Positions 1-13,700 of a DNA stretch of 64,000 bases are shown in pieces. Source of the stretch: Sepiola atlantica (lineage: Eukaryota; Mollusca; Cephalopoda; Sepiida; Sepiolidae); NCBI GenBank assembly GCA_963556195.1, contig OY744531.1, positions 107,300,620-107,364,619 on the forward strand. Reading direction: 5' to 3'. Below the pieces are notes generated by a model. The model did no database searches. It was given only the letters and a program-made list of their open reading frames with translations, and was not told the DNA's origin. The position numbers were made by a program, and so were the translations under genes. Each line of letters opens with the position of its first letter. Position 1 is the first letter of the stretch.

Positions 1-660
1 GAATAAAAACATTAGATGCTACAAGCTGACAATTTGACACAGTAAATAGACTCTTTAATAAGAAAGGTTGGTAATTGCTGCAACTTGCCATTGGTGGCTG
101 TCATCAGTAGAGAGTCAAAAAAGACTATAAGATATATTGACACAGAATCTTATTAAAAAGGCCTATAGTTAGGGCTTCATGGAGCCCTTCAAAAATGAGT
201 GTGCTCCTTTTTGTTGGAGTGAAGGAGAAGAGGGCTCCTTTTTATATTCAGCCAGAGTGGAGCATGGGCAACTCCATTTGGTTTTAGTGCTGCTCCGCGC
301 TCCTAAATTATTTGAATTTTTTAAAAAAACATTGAATAATAAAAACGAAAAGAAACTTTGAACTAAACTCTTTGAATTTTTTTTATATGTATGTGAGAGA
401 GTTACACATGAAAACTAGACATGAAAACTGAAAAAATTGAACTTCTCAGATTTGCGTATAGAACCAAGCACGATTTGTCAACTCGGTGCTACATTTGTAA
501 TGGGTCATTTTTCTTGGAAGACAGGGGACAGTCTAGAAAAAGTCCCTTCAAAGGCATCAGTCACTCTGTAGAAATCTTTTGAAGTCATTTTCTTACAGAT
601 TCGACAAGTATTTTTTTTTTATTGTTGCATGAATAAATATACCAAATGTTTTTTTTTAAT
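1..660. other. Non-coding, presumed ADA intron 7
   Basis: I see no conserved coding sequence here. Short reading frames such as the one at 179-361 look random. The region should be intron, because the ADA exon at 2024-2193 ends in a splice donor and the remaining ADA exons are not found between base 1 and 2023. Confidence 0.5.
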
Positions 661-677
661 TAATGACAATTTTATAA

Positions 678-1046
678 TCTATATATTAATACGATAGCGT
701 GTGTGTTCGTGTGTCACGCTTAGATCAAAAGCTCTGTGCATGCGTGCCACACCTAGATTTGGAAAACCATTCAAGTCACCTAATTTTCGTTGGCGCAACT
801 GTTAGCGACGTAGTATTTCGACTTTTGTTTTTGATGTCGGCACGACTTATTTATAGTTCGATCCTAACCAACATCTAAGATTTTTTTTTCTACATCGAAG
901 TGGACGATCGGGAAGACACATATTATTTTTTTTAAATAAATATACAAGTCAAATCTTATCATATTTTATTCAAACATGTATAGGTTAGGGACAACATAAT
1001 TAGTATTGAAAACATCATTTCGTGTAATTTACACGGGTCCCGCTAG
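678..1046 (+). mobile_element. Short non-autonomous Helitron
   Basis: The left end reads A|TCTATATATTAATACG at 677-693, which fits the Helitron 5' TC terminus. The right end has a hairpin with GTGTAA/TTACAC arms (about 1022-1035), a short GC-rich spacer and CTAG at 1043-1046, followed by T. That is the Helitron 3' layout, with insertion between A and T and no target-site duplication. At 369 bp it has no Rep or helicase coding. A related 3' end on the minus strand lies at 61728. The termini are read directly; assignment to Helitron is inferred from them. Confidence 0.6.
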
Positions 1047-1048
1047 TT

Positions 1049-1495
1049 ATCATTATTATTATTATTATTTACTCACTAGGAGTTATCACACTGGTCATCG
1101 TCAGTGATCACCCACTGCCAACAACCTGTGGTATTCCCTGGAGTCTGAGTGACAACAAGTCTCCTCAGACTTCCAGTATGCTCCACCTCTTTTCGTTCAT
1201 CACCGCTGATGACCTTGCGGTATCGCAACAGCCACCTACCACCGATTTCACGGTGATAAGGGCCATTGGTCTCCTCTGGGGCCCGGGTGGCAACAAGCCT
1301 CCCCACGGTCCCAGAGCTGTCCGTGCTCTTCCAGTGGAGGTCTGGTTTGCGCTTTCCCTCCTCGACCCTCTGTCCATAATTTTCGTGGCGTCAGCCTATG
1401 CTTGCGCCTCTCTCGTGCGGTTGTATTTTCCCCGGTTCTGTTGTCTTGTGCTTTCCCCGGTTATTATTATTATTATTATCATTATTATTATTAAA
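1049..1495. repeat. GC-richer unclassified block between ATT microsatellites
   Basis: A block of about 390 bp with clearly higher GC than its surroundings is bounded on both sides by ATT/ATC trinucleotide runs (about 1050-1070 and 1462-1492). Short frames are open on both strands, but I recognise no protein family. It looks like an inserted repeat, since it begins immediately after the Helitron end. Function unknown. Confidence 0.35.
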
Positions 1496-1710
1496 AATAA
1501 ACCTTTATGCTAATAACTAAAGGAATATGTTTGTTTTATAACAATTAAATAAATCACATTTATTGCATCGACATCATTTAATTTTATAATATTTTAAAGA
1601 TTAATTTCTAAACAAAATATATTCATAAAATACATTGATTTAAAAAAACAACAACTTTTCATTGCATTTTTTATGCTAATTTTTTTGGGATGTTAGGGTT
1701 AGGGTTGTTA

Positions 1711-1850
1711 GGGTTGCCAAGTTCAAACCCAGTCGGTTCCATAGCAACACTTTTACTATGGATGTTGGCAACCTTCATGTGGTCCCTCCTGTGAGTACCT
1801 GGTTCTAGAAAGAATTGGGGAAACCAATGCCAATAACAACAGAGTAGAGT
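1711..1850 (+). mobile_element. tRNA-derived SINE fragment
   Basis: The segment contains a B-box-like sequence (AGTTCAAACCC near 1720) followed by a body with GATGTTGGCAACC and GTGGTCCCTCCTG. The same B box and body order occurs in the more complete SINE on the minus strand at 61340-61531. The 5' part with the A box is missing; a TTAGGG stretch (1692-1714) abuts the break. Confidence 0.55.
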
Positions 1851-1891
1851 TTGTCAAAAAAAGTTGTATCTGCTTCGTCATATGAATTGAC

Positions 1892-1892
<1 letters not shown>

Positions 1893-1922
<30 letters not shown>
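1893..1922. repeat. (GAAA)n microsatellite
   Basis: About seven tandem copies of the tetranucleotide GAAA. Confidence 0.9.
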
Positions 1923-2023
1923 CTATGAAACACTTTAAAGGTTTTTGACCATGAAAAAAAAATCTTTTACCGTAACATTCTAAAGGGTTTTGAAAATTCC
2001 CAAATATTTTCCAAAACTCTTAC

Positions 2024-2193
2024 CTCTTTACTGGATGATTCTTGACCTCTCCTTTGTAAGCTTTCGTTCTAAAACTTGAAACAGGACACACTTCAAGATG
2101 GATTTTGTCTTCCTTAACGCGGGCATAAAGTTTCTCATCTTCGAGCACGTGGTAACCATGACCGATACGTTCGACGTGCAGTTCATCCAATGC
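2024..2193 (-). CDS. ADA: ADA coding exon 7
   Basis: This 170-bp exon has acceptor TTGCAG before 2193 and donor GTAAGA after 2024. It encodes residues 223-278 plus two bases. It carries GHGYH (catalytic His234) and the conserved stretch ending in CPVSS. Its end phase (2) matches the end of human exon 9. Its length is close to human exons 8 plus 9 joined (102+65), so an intron present in mammals is absent here. Confidence 0.93.
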
Positions 2194-2942
2194 CTGCAAC
2201 AAACAAATCGTAACAAACGTTAATCACATTCGACACGAAACAAAAATTAACAATCGTAATTTTAAAAAGCGGAAAATTTAAATTAAAAAAAAACAAATGG
2301 ACTGCTAAATTGACAAGAAATTGTGAGCTGAAAATTTAAATTAAAAATAAAATGGACTGCTAAATTGACAAGAAATTGTGAGCTGAAAATTTAAATTAAA
2401 AATAAAATGGACTGCTAAATTGACAAGAAATTGTGAGCTGAAAATTTAAATTAAAAATAAAATGGACTGCTAAATTGACAAGAAATTGTGAGCTGAAAAT
2501 TTAAATTAAAAATAAAATGGACTGCTAAATTGACAAGAAATTTTGAGCTGAAAATTTGCATGAAACATTTTGTTTGGTTTTACAGTTTTTTGTTTTTAAT
2601 TTTTATTCAAAACAAATTGATCTTAATTGTACATCGTTTTTGTTTTTTTTACTATCAGGATCACCACTTATTGAGGCCAAGAACCACTCGAGGATAATGG
2701 TTAATTAGATGGGAATGATTGTCAGCCGAAAGATTGGAGAACACCATGGGAGAATTGATCAATTGTATCAATTATTTTTGATTACTTCTATCATAGCAAG
2801 AATTTGTTGATATTGGATTTTAAGACGACCATGTTGTAGTCTGCAGGGAAGTAGTCCTACGGCAATGTGTTCCACAGGTGGGAAGGGAAGCCCTTCCAAA
2901 GAAGTTCTGTCCATGGAAATCCCGCCTGATGCTAGGCACATG

Positions 2943-2974
<32 letters not shown>

Positions 2975-2991
2975 GAGAGAAAGAGAGAGAA

Positions 2992-3036
<45 letters not shown>

Positions 3037-3265
3037 GAGAGACACAGAGAGAGAGAGACAGAGAGAGAGAGAAAGAGAGAGACAGAGAGAGAGAGACAGA
3101 CAGAGAGAGAGAGAGACAGACAGAGAGAGAAAGAGAGAGACAAAGAGAGAGAGACAGAGAGAGAGAGAGACAGAGAGAGAGAGAGATACAGAGAGAGAGA
3201 GAGAGACAGACACAGAGAGAGAGAGACAGAGAGAGAGAGAGAAAGAGAGAGAGACAGAGAGAGAG

Positions 3266-3310
<45 letters not shown>

Positions 3311-3313
3311 GAG

Positions 3314-3346
<33 letters not shown>

Positions 3347-3407
3347 GAGAAAGAGAGAGACAGAGAGAGAGAGAGAAAGAGAGAGACAGAGAGACAGACA
3401 GAGAGAA

Positions 3408-3462
<55 letters not shown>

Positions 3463-5323
3463 CAGAGAAAAGTCTTTTTTTATTGTTGTGGTAGAAAGAA
3501 GAGTTCATTGCTGTGAATGTCTTACAAGGAGGAACCAAAGACTGGAGCTAAACGATAGAGTAGAGAGAGACTAGCAACGTCTCTTCTGTGAGAAAAGGGT
3601 TGCAAGGAAGAGAAGAGAAGAGAAGAGAAGAGAAGAGAAGAGAAGAGATGCCCCTCCCACTAGATCGTGAAGTCGATTTTGTTTGTATTTTGTCAAAGCC
3701 GGAAAGAGTGTTTGAAAATGGAAACAATTCTGTTTAGAAAAAGAATTTAAAACGGAGACATCGTTTTCTCATGCTAAAATTGATTTTTTTAAACTTACCT
3801 CAATAACATTAGCTGCAGTTCCGACTTCCCCAGCATGTGCTGTACGATGGATTCCAATGGTACGAGCTTCCTGGAAGAGAAAGGTCAATTTCGTTTGGAT
3901 TTTTCTTTAGATAGCAGTTTATCAATGTATTTGATGGACTTATCGTCCAGGCACATTGAAAATAGTTTATGAAATATTTACATAAAAATTGTGTCCATCA
4001 GAAAGAATTATCTAACATAGAAACGGTTGGCATGAAAATTATTATTATTATTTGAACGAAAATTATTATTATTTGAACGAAAATTATTATTATTATTTGA
4101 ATGAAAATTATTGTTATTATTTGAATGAAAATTATTGTTATTATTTAAACGAAAATTATTGTTATTATTTGAACGAAAATTATTATTTTTATTTGAACAA
4201 AAATTATTATTATTATTTGAATGAAAATTATTATTATTATTTGAACGAAAATTATTGTTATTATTTGAACGAAAATTATTGTTATTATTTGAACAAAAAA
4301 TATTATTATTATTTGAGTTAAACAGATACTCTATAGTATTGTTATTATCACTATTATAAAACATGTACTACATGCATGATACACCATTTTGAAAATCACG
4401 AAACTGTCCATACAAAAAGTGTTGCATTTCAACACTCAACGGCATCCCAAAACTATGCGTTACATAATGATACCGAAAGAATTTATTTTTGATTTCAATT
4501 AAAATCAGCTTTTGTTCAAAGTCTAGATTTAATATATTCGTGTTTTTATTGTTTAAGGTCTCAATTTAAACGAATTGGATTTATCGTGTTTAGCATTCGA
4601 ACACTTCATATATATATATTGCGTAAGCATGAAACATCGATGTCTGTAGGTAATAATAATTAATATCTATTTAAAATGTTGTTAAACCCCCTTATTACAA
4701 CGACTGGTGCCTTTTAGAGAATTTAATAATAAGCAGTCACACTTAAATGCGATATTCCGATCCTTTGTTATTGTTGAACACTGTTCGACTGTTTACTGTG
4801 TGCATTCAACAGCTTTGTATAAGAATTTTTTTTTCTTTTCGTTTGCCTTCTTTGAAAAACTGGATCTTTAGTTCTCAAGTTGTTACTAATTTGCGGTTTA
4901 ACGTTGTGCCCTTATCAAGTTCATGACGAAACCTTGTTATATCATCAGGTGTACATTCAAAGCAATTGTTGACATACAGAGAGTACACAGTGCCTCGGTC
5001 ATTCTTACATGAAAAGTACAAATTTCCGGCCCAGGTTATTGGCGAAAAACACACATCGACGAGTGAGTATATTTTATTTCTGAGGATGAGGGATTCCCTC
5101 GAAAATTTAAAAAGGAAGACACATCATCCTACTATCACGGTTCGATCTAAACACACTGGTAAATGTAATAAAATTATTTGAAAATTATTGATTTCTCAAT
5201 ATTGTAATTCTTGTTTACCATTTCACGTACCGCTGGTGTCACCTAACAAACGCATCGTCATCATATAATAAAAATACTTATTACATATTACGCACAATGC
5301 TTCAAGCAAACTACAATTTTCTT

Positions 5324-5382
<59 letters not shown>

Positions 5383-6669
5383 TTTCAAATAATTTTATTA
5401 TATTTACCACTTTTTTAAGTTCGAACAGTGATGGTAGGGTTGGGTGTCTTCCTTTTTAAATTTTCGAGGGAATCCCTTATCCTCAGAAATAAAATATATC
5501 CATTCGTCGGTGTCTCATCACGGTTCGAACTTAACACAGCGGTGAATATAAGAAAATTATTCGAAAATTATTTATTTCTCAATATTGTCATTTTGTTTAT
5601 CATTTTACGTACCGCCGGTGTCACCTAACAAACGTATTGTCTCCGCCTTCTAATAATACTTATTACGTCGACGAGTGGATATATTTTATTTCTGAGGATG
5701 AGGGATTCCCTCGAAAATTTAAAAAAAAGGAAGACACACCACCCTATCATCACAGTTCGAACTTAACACACTGGTAAATGTGATAAATTTATTTGAAAAT
5801 TATTGATTTCTCAATATTGTCATTATTGTCATTTTGTTTACCATTTCACATACCGCCAGTGTCACCTAACCAACGCATTGTCTCCGTCTTCTAACAATAC
5901 TTATTACATATTACCCACAATGCTTCAAGCAAACTACAATATTCTTCTCAAATTTGTATTTGTATGTCTTCACAGTTTGAGGCTGGTCACATTTGGTAGG
6001 AGATCATAGGTGGATCGTAGAACGAATGATATCGTCATTTACAATTAAAGAATTTCATGATAGTTTCATTGATTCAATATTATTCCATGTTGTCCAAGCA
6101 CATTGTTTGGCCGAAGTAACAGCAGCAGCTGGTCGTTGGTCTGCTCAAATCATCCAGGCCCGACACCACCCCTTTCAGATTTTTTTGATTTTAACACAAT
6201 TTCATCTTCACCTAAAAACTAAGAGAAATGTGCAATATCAGAACCATTGGACGACTAGAACCCTATTATTTTCTAGGCCAATTTAAATTAGACCAAATCT
6301 CGTTTTTGGAGCTTGATGGCACCAAAATCTGACCACGGTCTTCTTCAGGTATCAAGTCTGTTTGCAGACATCGATGATCATGGCTCTCCATTCTTATTTG
6401 AATATTTTGTTTCACCATCATGTTCTTTGCAAAAAGGTTACCTATAGTGAATTGCAATGACCTTCTATAATGTTTACGTATAATAATGATGATGATGTTG
6501 ATGATGCTATTTTTCTTATTACAGACGGTACAGAGGTAGTATGGGTGAGGACACTGAGCCTGGTGATGATGAAATGGAAGTGATGGATGAGCGAATGGCA
6601 ACTTTGGTACTTACTAGCCTCTCTTGCAGTCCTGCCTCCTATATTATAATAGTATGCATTGAATCTTTT

Positions 6670-6719
<50 letters not shown>

Positions 6720-9700
6720 TCTTCGGGTATCAGGTCTGTTTGCAGACATCGATGATCATGGCTCTCCAATATTTTGTTTCGCCATGATGTTCTTTGCAAA
6801 GAGGTTACCTATAGTGGGTTACAATTACCTTCTATAAGGGCAGTGCTCTTACAGAGCAGGAAGTCTTAGCCATTGTACAAACATGAGTATCATCTGCCTA
6901 ACACAAAACGAAGGGTTGACCAGTTTCTAAAACCCATTAGGCTGCTCAACCCTCCATCCATGTATCACCTGCCTGCCATGACTTCACCTACCCTGATCGG
7001 GGGGGCTAAGTGGATACTCAACCTTGCCCAAGGGTCTCCCACAGACTAGTAGAGAGAAGGAGGCGCCTTACTGCTCCTGTTGGTGGAAATGTGTCCACCC
7101 TACATCCTTACTTCCTCAATTACTATGTTTCTTTTTCCCTTTCGTTTGGAAAATAACTTGTTGATTGTGCTGCCCAGATCAGCTGTGTATAAAGATATAT
7201 TTAAAATTTATTTTCCGAAGAGAAAAGAAAAACCTTGCAAAATGCTTCTTATTTGATTCCTCAAAAACATTTGTCACGACTGAGACATTTTGATGAAAAA
7301 AAAAAAATCAACTGCGTCTTTTGATGATTTACAACATTCATTACCCTTCTCTAAATTTATTCTCTAAAGCCAAAAAAGAAACTATTGCACTTTATTAAGT
7401 ATTTTTTCTTTTCAAAAAAAAACAAAAAACGCAAAAGAAGTATGTCTGCTGCTGCTTTCAACCATTCTGATAAATTATGATTTAAAAGTTGAAAAGGGGA
7501 TAAAAAAAAAAGTCTTGGCAAATGATGGTGAAACTGATTTTACCTGGAAGACCGTTTTCAGTGGACTTTCTGCATCTGTGATGAATTCGGCTCCAGCAAT
7601 ATCGATTCCGACCACATAATCTTTACGGAATTCATCGCTCAGCAGGAGGACTTCATAGGCATTTTCTGGTATCAAAAACAAATAATCGCGTCACGTATAA
7701 ATTAGATACAATAATCCAAATATTTATTCTCTGGCATTACAAAGGATTTTATGCATTTTAATCGTTCATACAAGTTTATTTCATAACAACAGTTAAAACC
7801 CAGTTTTTAGTGTTTCACACCAACAGAAATATGAATAAATTGTTTGTCTTATAGACAAAAGTTTCTAAAGATTTACTAAATTGAATGCAAACAAAAAGTG
7901 AGAAAATGTTTTCTTCAATTTTACATTCTGATGTGGAAGAAACTCCATCTTTTGCCCCGTCTGTTCTTACTGGATCCACAAGAGATGCAGTGGAATCAGT
8001 GGTCTACTTCGACCGGATCAGCAATACAGGTGTCCTCGCTGTATAGGCACAGCTAGACCAATCAACTGCAGGCCAGTGAAAGATGTTGCGGTTGGGGATA
8101 GCAAACTGGAAGCTGTAGCTGAGTTCTGCTACCTGGGCGACTTCCTTTCAGCCGATGGTGATTGTGAGACTGCTGCTATTGTCCGATGCAAATCTGCCTG
8201 GAGGGGCTTTAGAGAACTCCTGCCCATCTTGACAAATAATCATCTGGCGATCACAACTAGAGGACAGGTGTACACCAGCTGTGTGAGGAGTGTTATGCTT
8301 TATGGCTCTGAAACATGGGCTGCATCGGCGAGCACTCAAGAGACTGCAGCGTAACAAAAGAGCCATGATTAGATGGATCTGTCATGTCAGGCCGGAAGAC
8401 GACACTCTCTTCGAGACTCTTCTCTCTAGGCTTGGTATATGGGAAATAACTGATGTCCTTAAGCTGGGCAGGATGAGATGGCTTAGCCATGTCGAGCGAA
8501 GCTCCGGCTGGATCTCCCGGGTCAGAAACATGTCCATCGCATCAAGTCGGCAGGCTGGAAGACTGAGGCTTTCTTGGGATGAGCTGTGTAAACGTGACTA
8601 TGTAGCCTTGGGGATTACAAACTTAGATCCTCGCGATCGCCGAGCCTGGAGTGAAAGACGTTGATCAAGATTGACAGGCAGGCCCCCACCCCCTTATAGA
8701 GGACTAATCAAAGATCTGTTCGATTTAGGATGAAGAAGAAGAAGAAGAAGAAGAAGAATTTATCAAATGATAAAAATAAATTTCAGACAAGTGAATATCG
8801 AGAAAGTAAAAAGCATTCTAAAAGAGAAACGAATCAGAAGAAATAAACAGAATATAAAAAAGTAACAACGTACAAAATGGATTGAATAAAAACAAAATAT
8901 AACAAATTCTATTACGATAAAAACATTATAGTGATACTAGTGGAAATTCCACAGTGCTTTCTACATCAATCTGTATAATTTACTGTTAATAATATTTCTT
9001 TTGAAATAATGTCTGTTAAGTTCAATACAAATTAAGAAAAAGGACTTTTTCTTCCAAAAAAATATTGTCATGATCAGCTAAATTTTCTTTAAATAAATAA
9101 AACAAATGTCTCTTTTCGCTTTCTTTAAAATTGTATCAATTTAATTCTTTTTAAAACAATAAATATTCCCCGTCTTATTACCGTAAAAAATAATTGTCAG
9201 CTGAATATTCTTCAAATTCACTTTTTGAATGTATTTTATTTGACATTGTATTATTTTATTTGACATTGTATTATTTTATTTGACATTGTATTATTTTATT
9301 TGACATTGTATTATTTTATTTGACATTGTATTATTTTATTTGACATTGTATTATTTTATTTAACATTGTATTATTTTATTTGACATTGTATTATTTTATT
9401 TGACATTGTATTATTTTATTTGACGACATAATTTTATTTTGGAACAATTTATTTTAAAATGGGTGAAGTAGAAATCAACATCAGATGATCTCATTTTTTT
9501 ATTTAAAATGTGTGTGAAAGGTGATAACGTACATACGAACACGAAATGTCTTAACGTATTATTATTATTTGTTAAACACCGATTTATTTATTTACCTTCG
9601 ATAATAAACAAAACAGTATTTTTACTCTTTTCCTCATTTTTGTTATTTTCAATAACTTTCTGCGAATTTTGAATGAAATCTTTTCATTCTATAAACAGTT

Positions 9701-10754
9701 TTTTTTCTGTTGTTTTCTGCTTCTTTAAATGTTTTTTCTGTTGTTTTCTGCTTCTTTAAATGTTTTTTTTTCTGCTGTTTTCTGCTTCTTTAAATGTTTT
9801 TTCTGTTGTTGTCTGCTTCTTTAAATGTTTTTTCTGTTGTTTTCTGCTTCTTTAAATGTTTTTTCTGTTGTTTTCTACCTCTTTAAATGTTTTTTCTGTT
9901 GTTTTCTACCTCTTTAAATGTTTTTTTCCTGCTGTTTTCTGCCTCTTTAAATGTTTTTTTTTCTGTTTTCTGCTTCTTTAAATGTTTTTTCTGTTGTTTT
10001 CTGCTTCTTTGAATGTTTTATTTCATGTACTAGCGAGTCACCGCTTATCAAGGCCCAAACGCGACTCGAGGATAAGGGTTAATGAGTTTGTCAGGTGGAT
10101 GATGAGACAACGCCGTGAGGATCGGAATTTGGTTATTTAAGAAGACGGCTCAACAAGAATTTATTAACATTGTTGTAGCCAGCTGAGAAGCAACCCTGTG
10201 GTATTGTTTTCCACAGATGGGTTGTTCTTGGAAAGAAACTTTGCTCATGTAAGTTCCGTGTTTAGTTTCAGGTACACAGAGGAAGTAAGGGAAATTATTG
10301 ACAGTGGTTGTAGCTAGACGAGTTTTTTTGTTGCAGATGTTTAACAGGAGAGAACGATAGATTGGAGCTCAGTCGAGCACCTACCATGGAAATAATGAGA
10401 CTAGCAACCTCTCTTCTGTGAGAAAGAGGCTGTAGGGACGAGAAGAAGACACCCCCAACTTGATTTCGAAGTCGGTTTTGTACTCTGTCAACGCAAGAAA
10501 AGTCAGCTGAATTTTTCGAAGTTCATTTTTTTTCGAAGTTAATTTTTCGAAGTTCATTTTTTTTCGAAGTTCATTTTTTTTCGAAGTTAATTTTTTTTCG
10601 AAGTTCATTTTTCGTTCTTTTTTTATCCTTCGATGACTTTTTTGGCCAGAAATTGTTTCAGTTTGAAATCAAATGACAAAAGTAGGTCAATTTTTTAATG
10701 ACCTACTTTTGTTCTTTGATTTATAAGAAATAAGAAACTAACCGGTCATGGCTG

Positions 10755-10798
<44 letters not shown>

Positions 10799-13700
10799 GA
10801 GAGAGAGAGAGATAATAGATGAAATTGCTTGTATCCTTCTAGTCTAGATTTTCACAATATACTGATAAGCAACTATAACATTGATATCACATCATTTTTT
10901 TTCCAGTAAAATTTCTATTTCTGTTTGTCTGACATGCTTCAATGCTTCTCGTATATCAGAAAATCGTGGTCTCTTTTCGAGTGTTTAAAAATTTATGAAA
11001 ATAAAACTGAGGAAAAACTGGGTCACATAAGATTTTGTTGTCAGCCATTTAAGATCTGAAGGCAGCAAATCATGTTTTATTTTGATTCAAACTTCTTTTT
11101 GTTCAAATATGAATCGAATTCAAAGAATTTACAATCTCCTACTTCTTGAATTCTATTAACTAACGATGCCGGTTTGGGATTATCGGATTTGTAAGGATTT
11201 GATTCTCAGGTGAAACTCACTCACCTGGCTGATCACGCATGCAGCAAAGTATCAACCTAATCTTGATGTCATGTTTCTTGCAGCCTTCTTTGAGTGCATC
11301 AGTTGTAATTCTAACAATATCACGCACTTGCCGACAACGCTCTGTCTCGGAATCGGGATCTACAAGGATGTGTGGTGCCATGCGGACTTCTGCATAATAG
11401 ATCTTTTGTTTGGCACAATCTTCACAGAATTCTTCCACAATTTGTTCCAACGCTTTTTGATCTCCCCTGCAAATAATATCACATTCAACTTTATTATTTA
11501 TTTGGAACGAAAAGGCTTTATGAAAACAAAAAGACAAAAAAGATCAAGTATTTGACCAGAAAAATTGATCTGAATGAGATGTGCAAAAAAATGAGTCAAA
11601 TGCATGGCCAACAAACATGAATATATTTGGGTGATTTTCACTGGTCAAAACAATGTCTTGATATTTTAGCAAATATTTTTGAATATTTTAGCAAATATTT
11701 TTGAATATTTTAGCAAATATTTTTGAATATTTTAGCAAATATTTTTGAATATTTTAGCAAATATTTTTGAATATTTAAGCAAATATTTTTGAATATTTTA
11801 GCAAATATTTTTGAATATTTTAGCAAATATTTTTGAATATTTTAGCAAATATTTTTGAATATTTTAGCAAATATTTTTGAATATTTAATGAGAAATGCAG
11901 AATACCAAAAAATATTGCGTGGGAATTTTTGAGATGAGGATCGATAATTTGTATTATTCAGACTAATATTCTCATCTTGGATGTTATTCTCACAAGGTTT
12001 CGGCCGATGTAACTTCCGACCTTCTTCAAGTCCACGTGAACCCCTGGTGCAACGGATAAAACTGCTAACTGATTGATACATCAGTTCCAAGTGACAGTCT
12101 TCTGGAGACAATACTAAAAATATAATTACGAATTACTTAAGACTTCTATGCAGTCATGGCTGACGAAACGAGAATAGTCTAGCCCCGTGGATTAAATAAA
12201 AGGTTCTGTTCGAAATTTTGTACAGATTCCCAAGTCGACGAGACACACCTGAAGACGATCAAAGGTTACATCGGCCGAAACGTTGTGAGAATAACATCCA
12301 AGATGAGAAGAGTAGTTTGAATAATCCAAATGATACACAAAAAAAGTCTTGAGATAAATCAATCCATAACTTAAACTTGGCTCTAAAACTTGACTGTAAA
12401 AGGCTGAGAAAATAAGCCAAAAAAAAAAACAAAAAACAAAACAAAAAACAAAACAAAAAAAAAACAAAAAAAAAAACAAACAAAACAAACAAACTGACCT
12501 TATAATTGGCATAAAGTAATCAAAGGCATCCAGCATTTTATCCAATCCTTCTTCTCCAGTAATTGTCACTTTATTTTCAATTTCTTCAAGTGTTTTCTCT
12601 GGTAAATCAATCTCCCGGCGCCTAATAGATAATAATAATAAATACTTGAAGAAAAAGGCTTCAGTTTAAATTCAGAAAAAGATTCTGAAATGTTTGCCTT
12701 ACAAAGATAGGAAAAATAAACCCGTTAATGCCAACATTTTTTTTTTTCATTTATTACCAAAAATCTTTTGGAGATACAATTTTATTTGATACTAAATATG
12801 TAAAACAATATTTTCAAAGATTTACTTGACTTTATGGGATAGTTAGAGTATTCATTTATACATAAAAATGTGAGTTGATGATAAGGACTAATTAGGACTA
12901 ATTAGCCGACACTTTTGATTGGATAATAATAGATGAAATTTGATTGGATAATAATAGATGAAATTTGATTGGATAATAATAGATGAAATTGATTTTTTCA
13001 ACTTTAGATTTTCACAGTAAACCGAGATATCAACCCTAACCCAATATACATCAGACAGTAACCCTAACCCTAGCCCAATATAGATCTAACCCTAACCCCA
13101 GACAGTAAAACATGCCAGTCTTTATGACTAACTATAGATATAATTATAAATTATATAATTATAAATCATTATTCATAATAATTCATTATTCTTTATTATT
13201 TCTTTATTAAATCTTTATTTATTATAGATTTAAGTTATTCATTATTCATAATCATTATTCATTATTTATAAATCATTATAATTATAAAGTTTATATAATT
13301 ATAAATTATATAATTATAAATCATTATAATTATAAAGTTTATATAATTATAAATTATAAATTATAAATCTTCTAACCCTAACATCAGACAGTAAGACATG
13401 CCAGTCTTTATGACTAACTATAGATATCTCTGAAAAGTGCAGATTTTGCTGAAATATGCTTAATCATCCTTCTGGTCCTAAAAAGGATCATGCATGCTAA
13501 TGGGTTAATTTGAGTGTTATCCACGAGTGTTCATTTCCTGCATGAAAATGTTGCATACAAAGTAACTTGGGTGTTGTTATTTTGTTCTCAACTTCGGTCA
13601 GCATTATTTTTGTTGCTATCATATGTTGCTATCATATGTTGCTATCATATGTTGCTATCATATGCTGCTATCATATGCTGCTATCATATGTTGCTATCAT

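Noticed and set aside
1076..1513. Overlapping frames on both strands in the GC-rich block
   Set aside because: No recognisable domain and both strands equally open; explained by higher GC content.
1..2023. Remaining ADA 3' exons
   Set aside because: I looked on the minus strand for the SLNTDDP-type motif and found none; the exons must lie outside the window.
2768..3538. Long Ser/Leu-rich and Arg/Glu-rich reading frames
   Set aside because: Produced by the GA microsatellite, on both strands at once; no unique coding sequence beyond the repeat.
4008..4364. Asn/Tyr-rich frames on both strands
   Set aside because: Artefact of the ATT-rich minisatellite.
11271..11555. Plus-strand frame of 94 codons
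   Set aside because: Antisense shadow of ADA exon 4.
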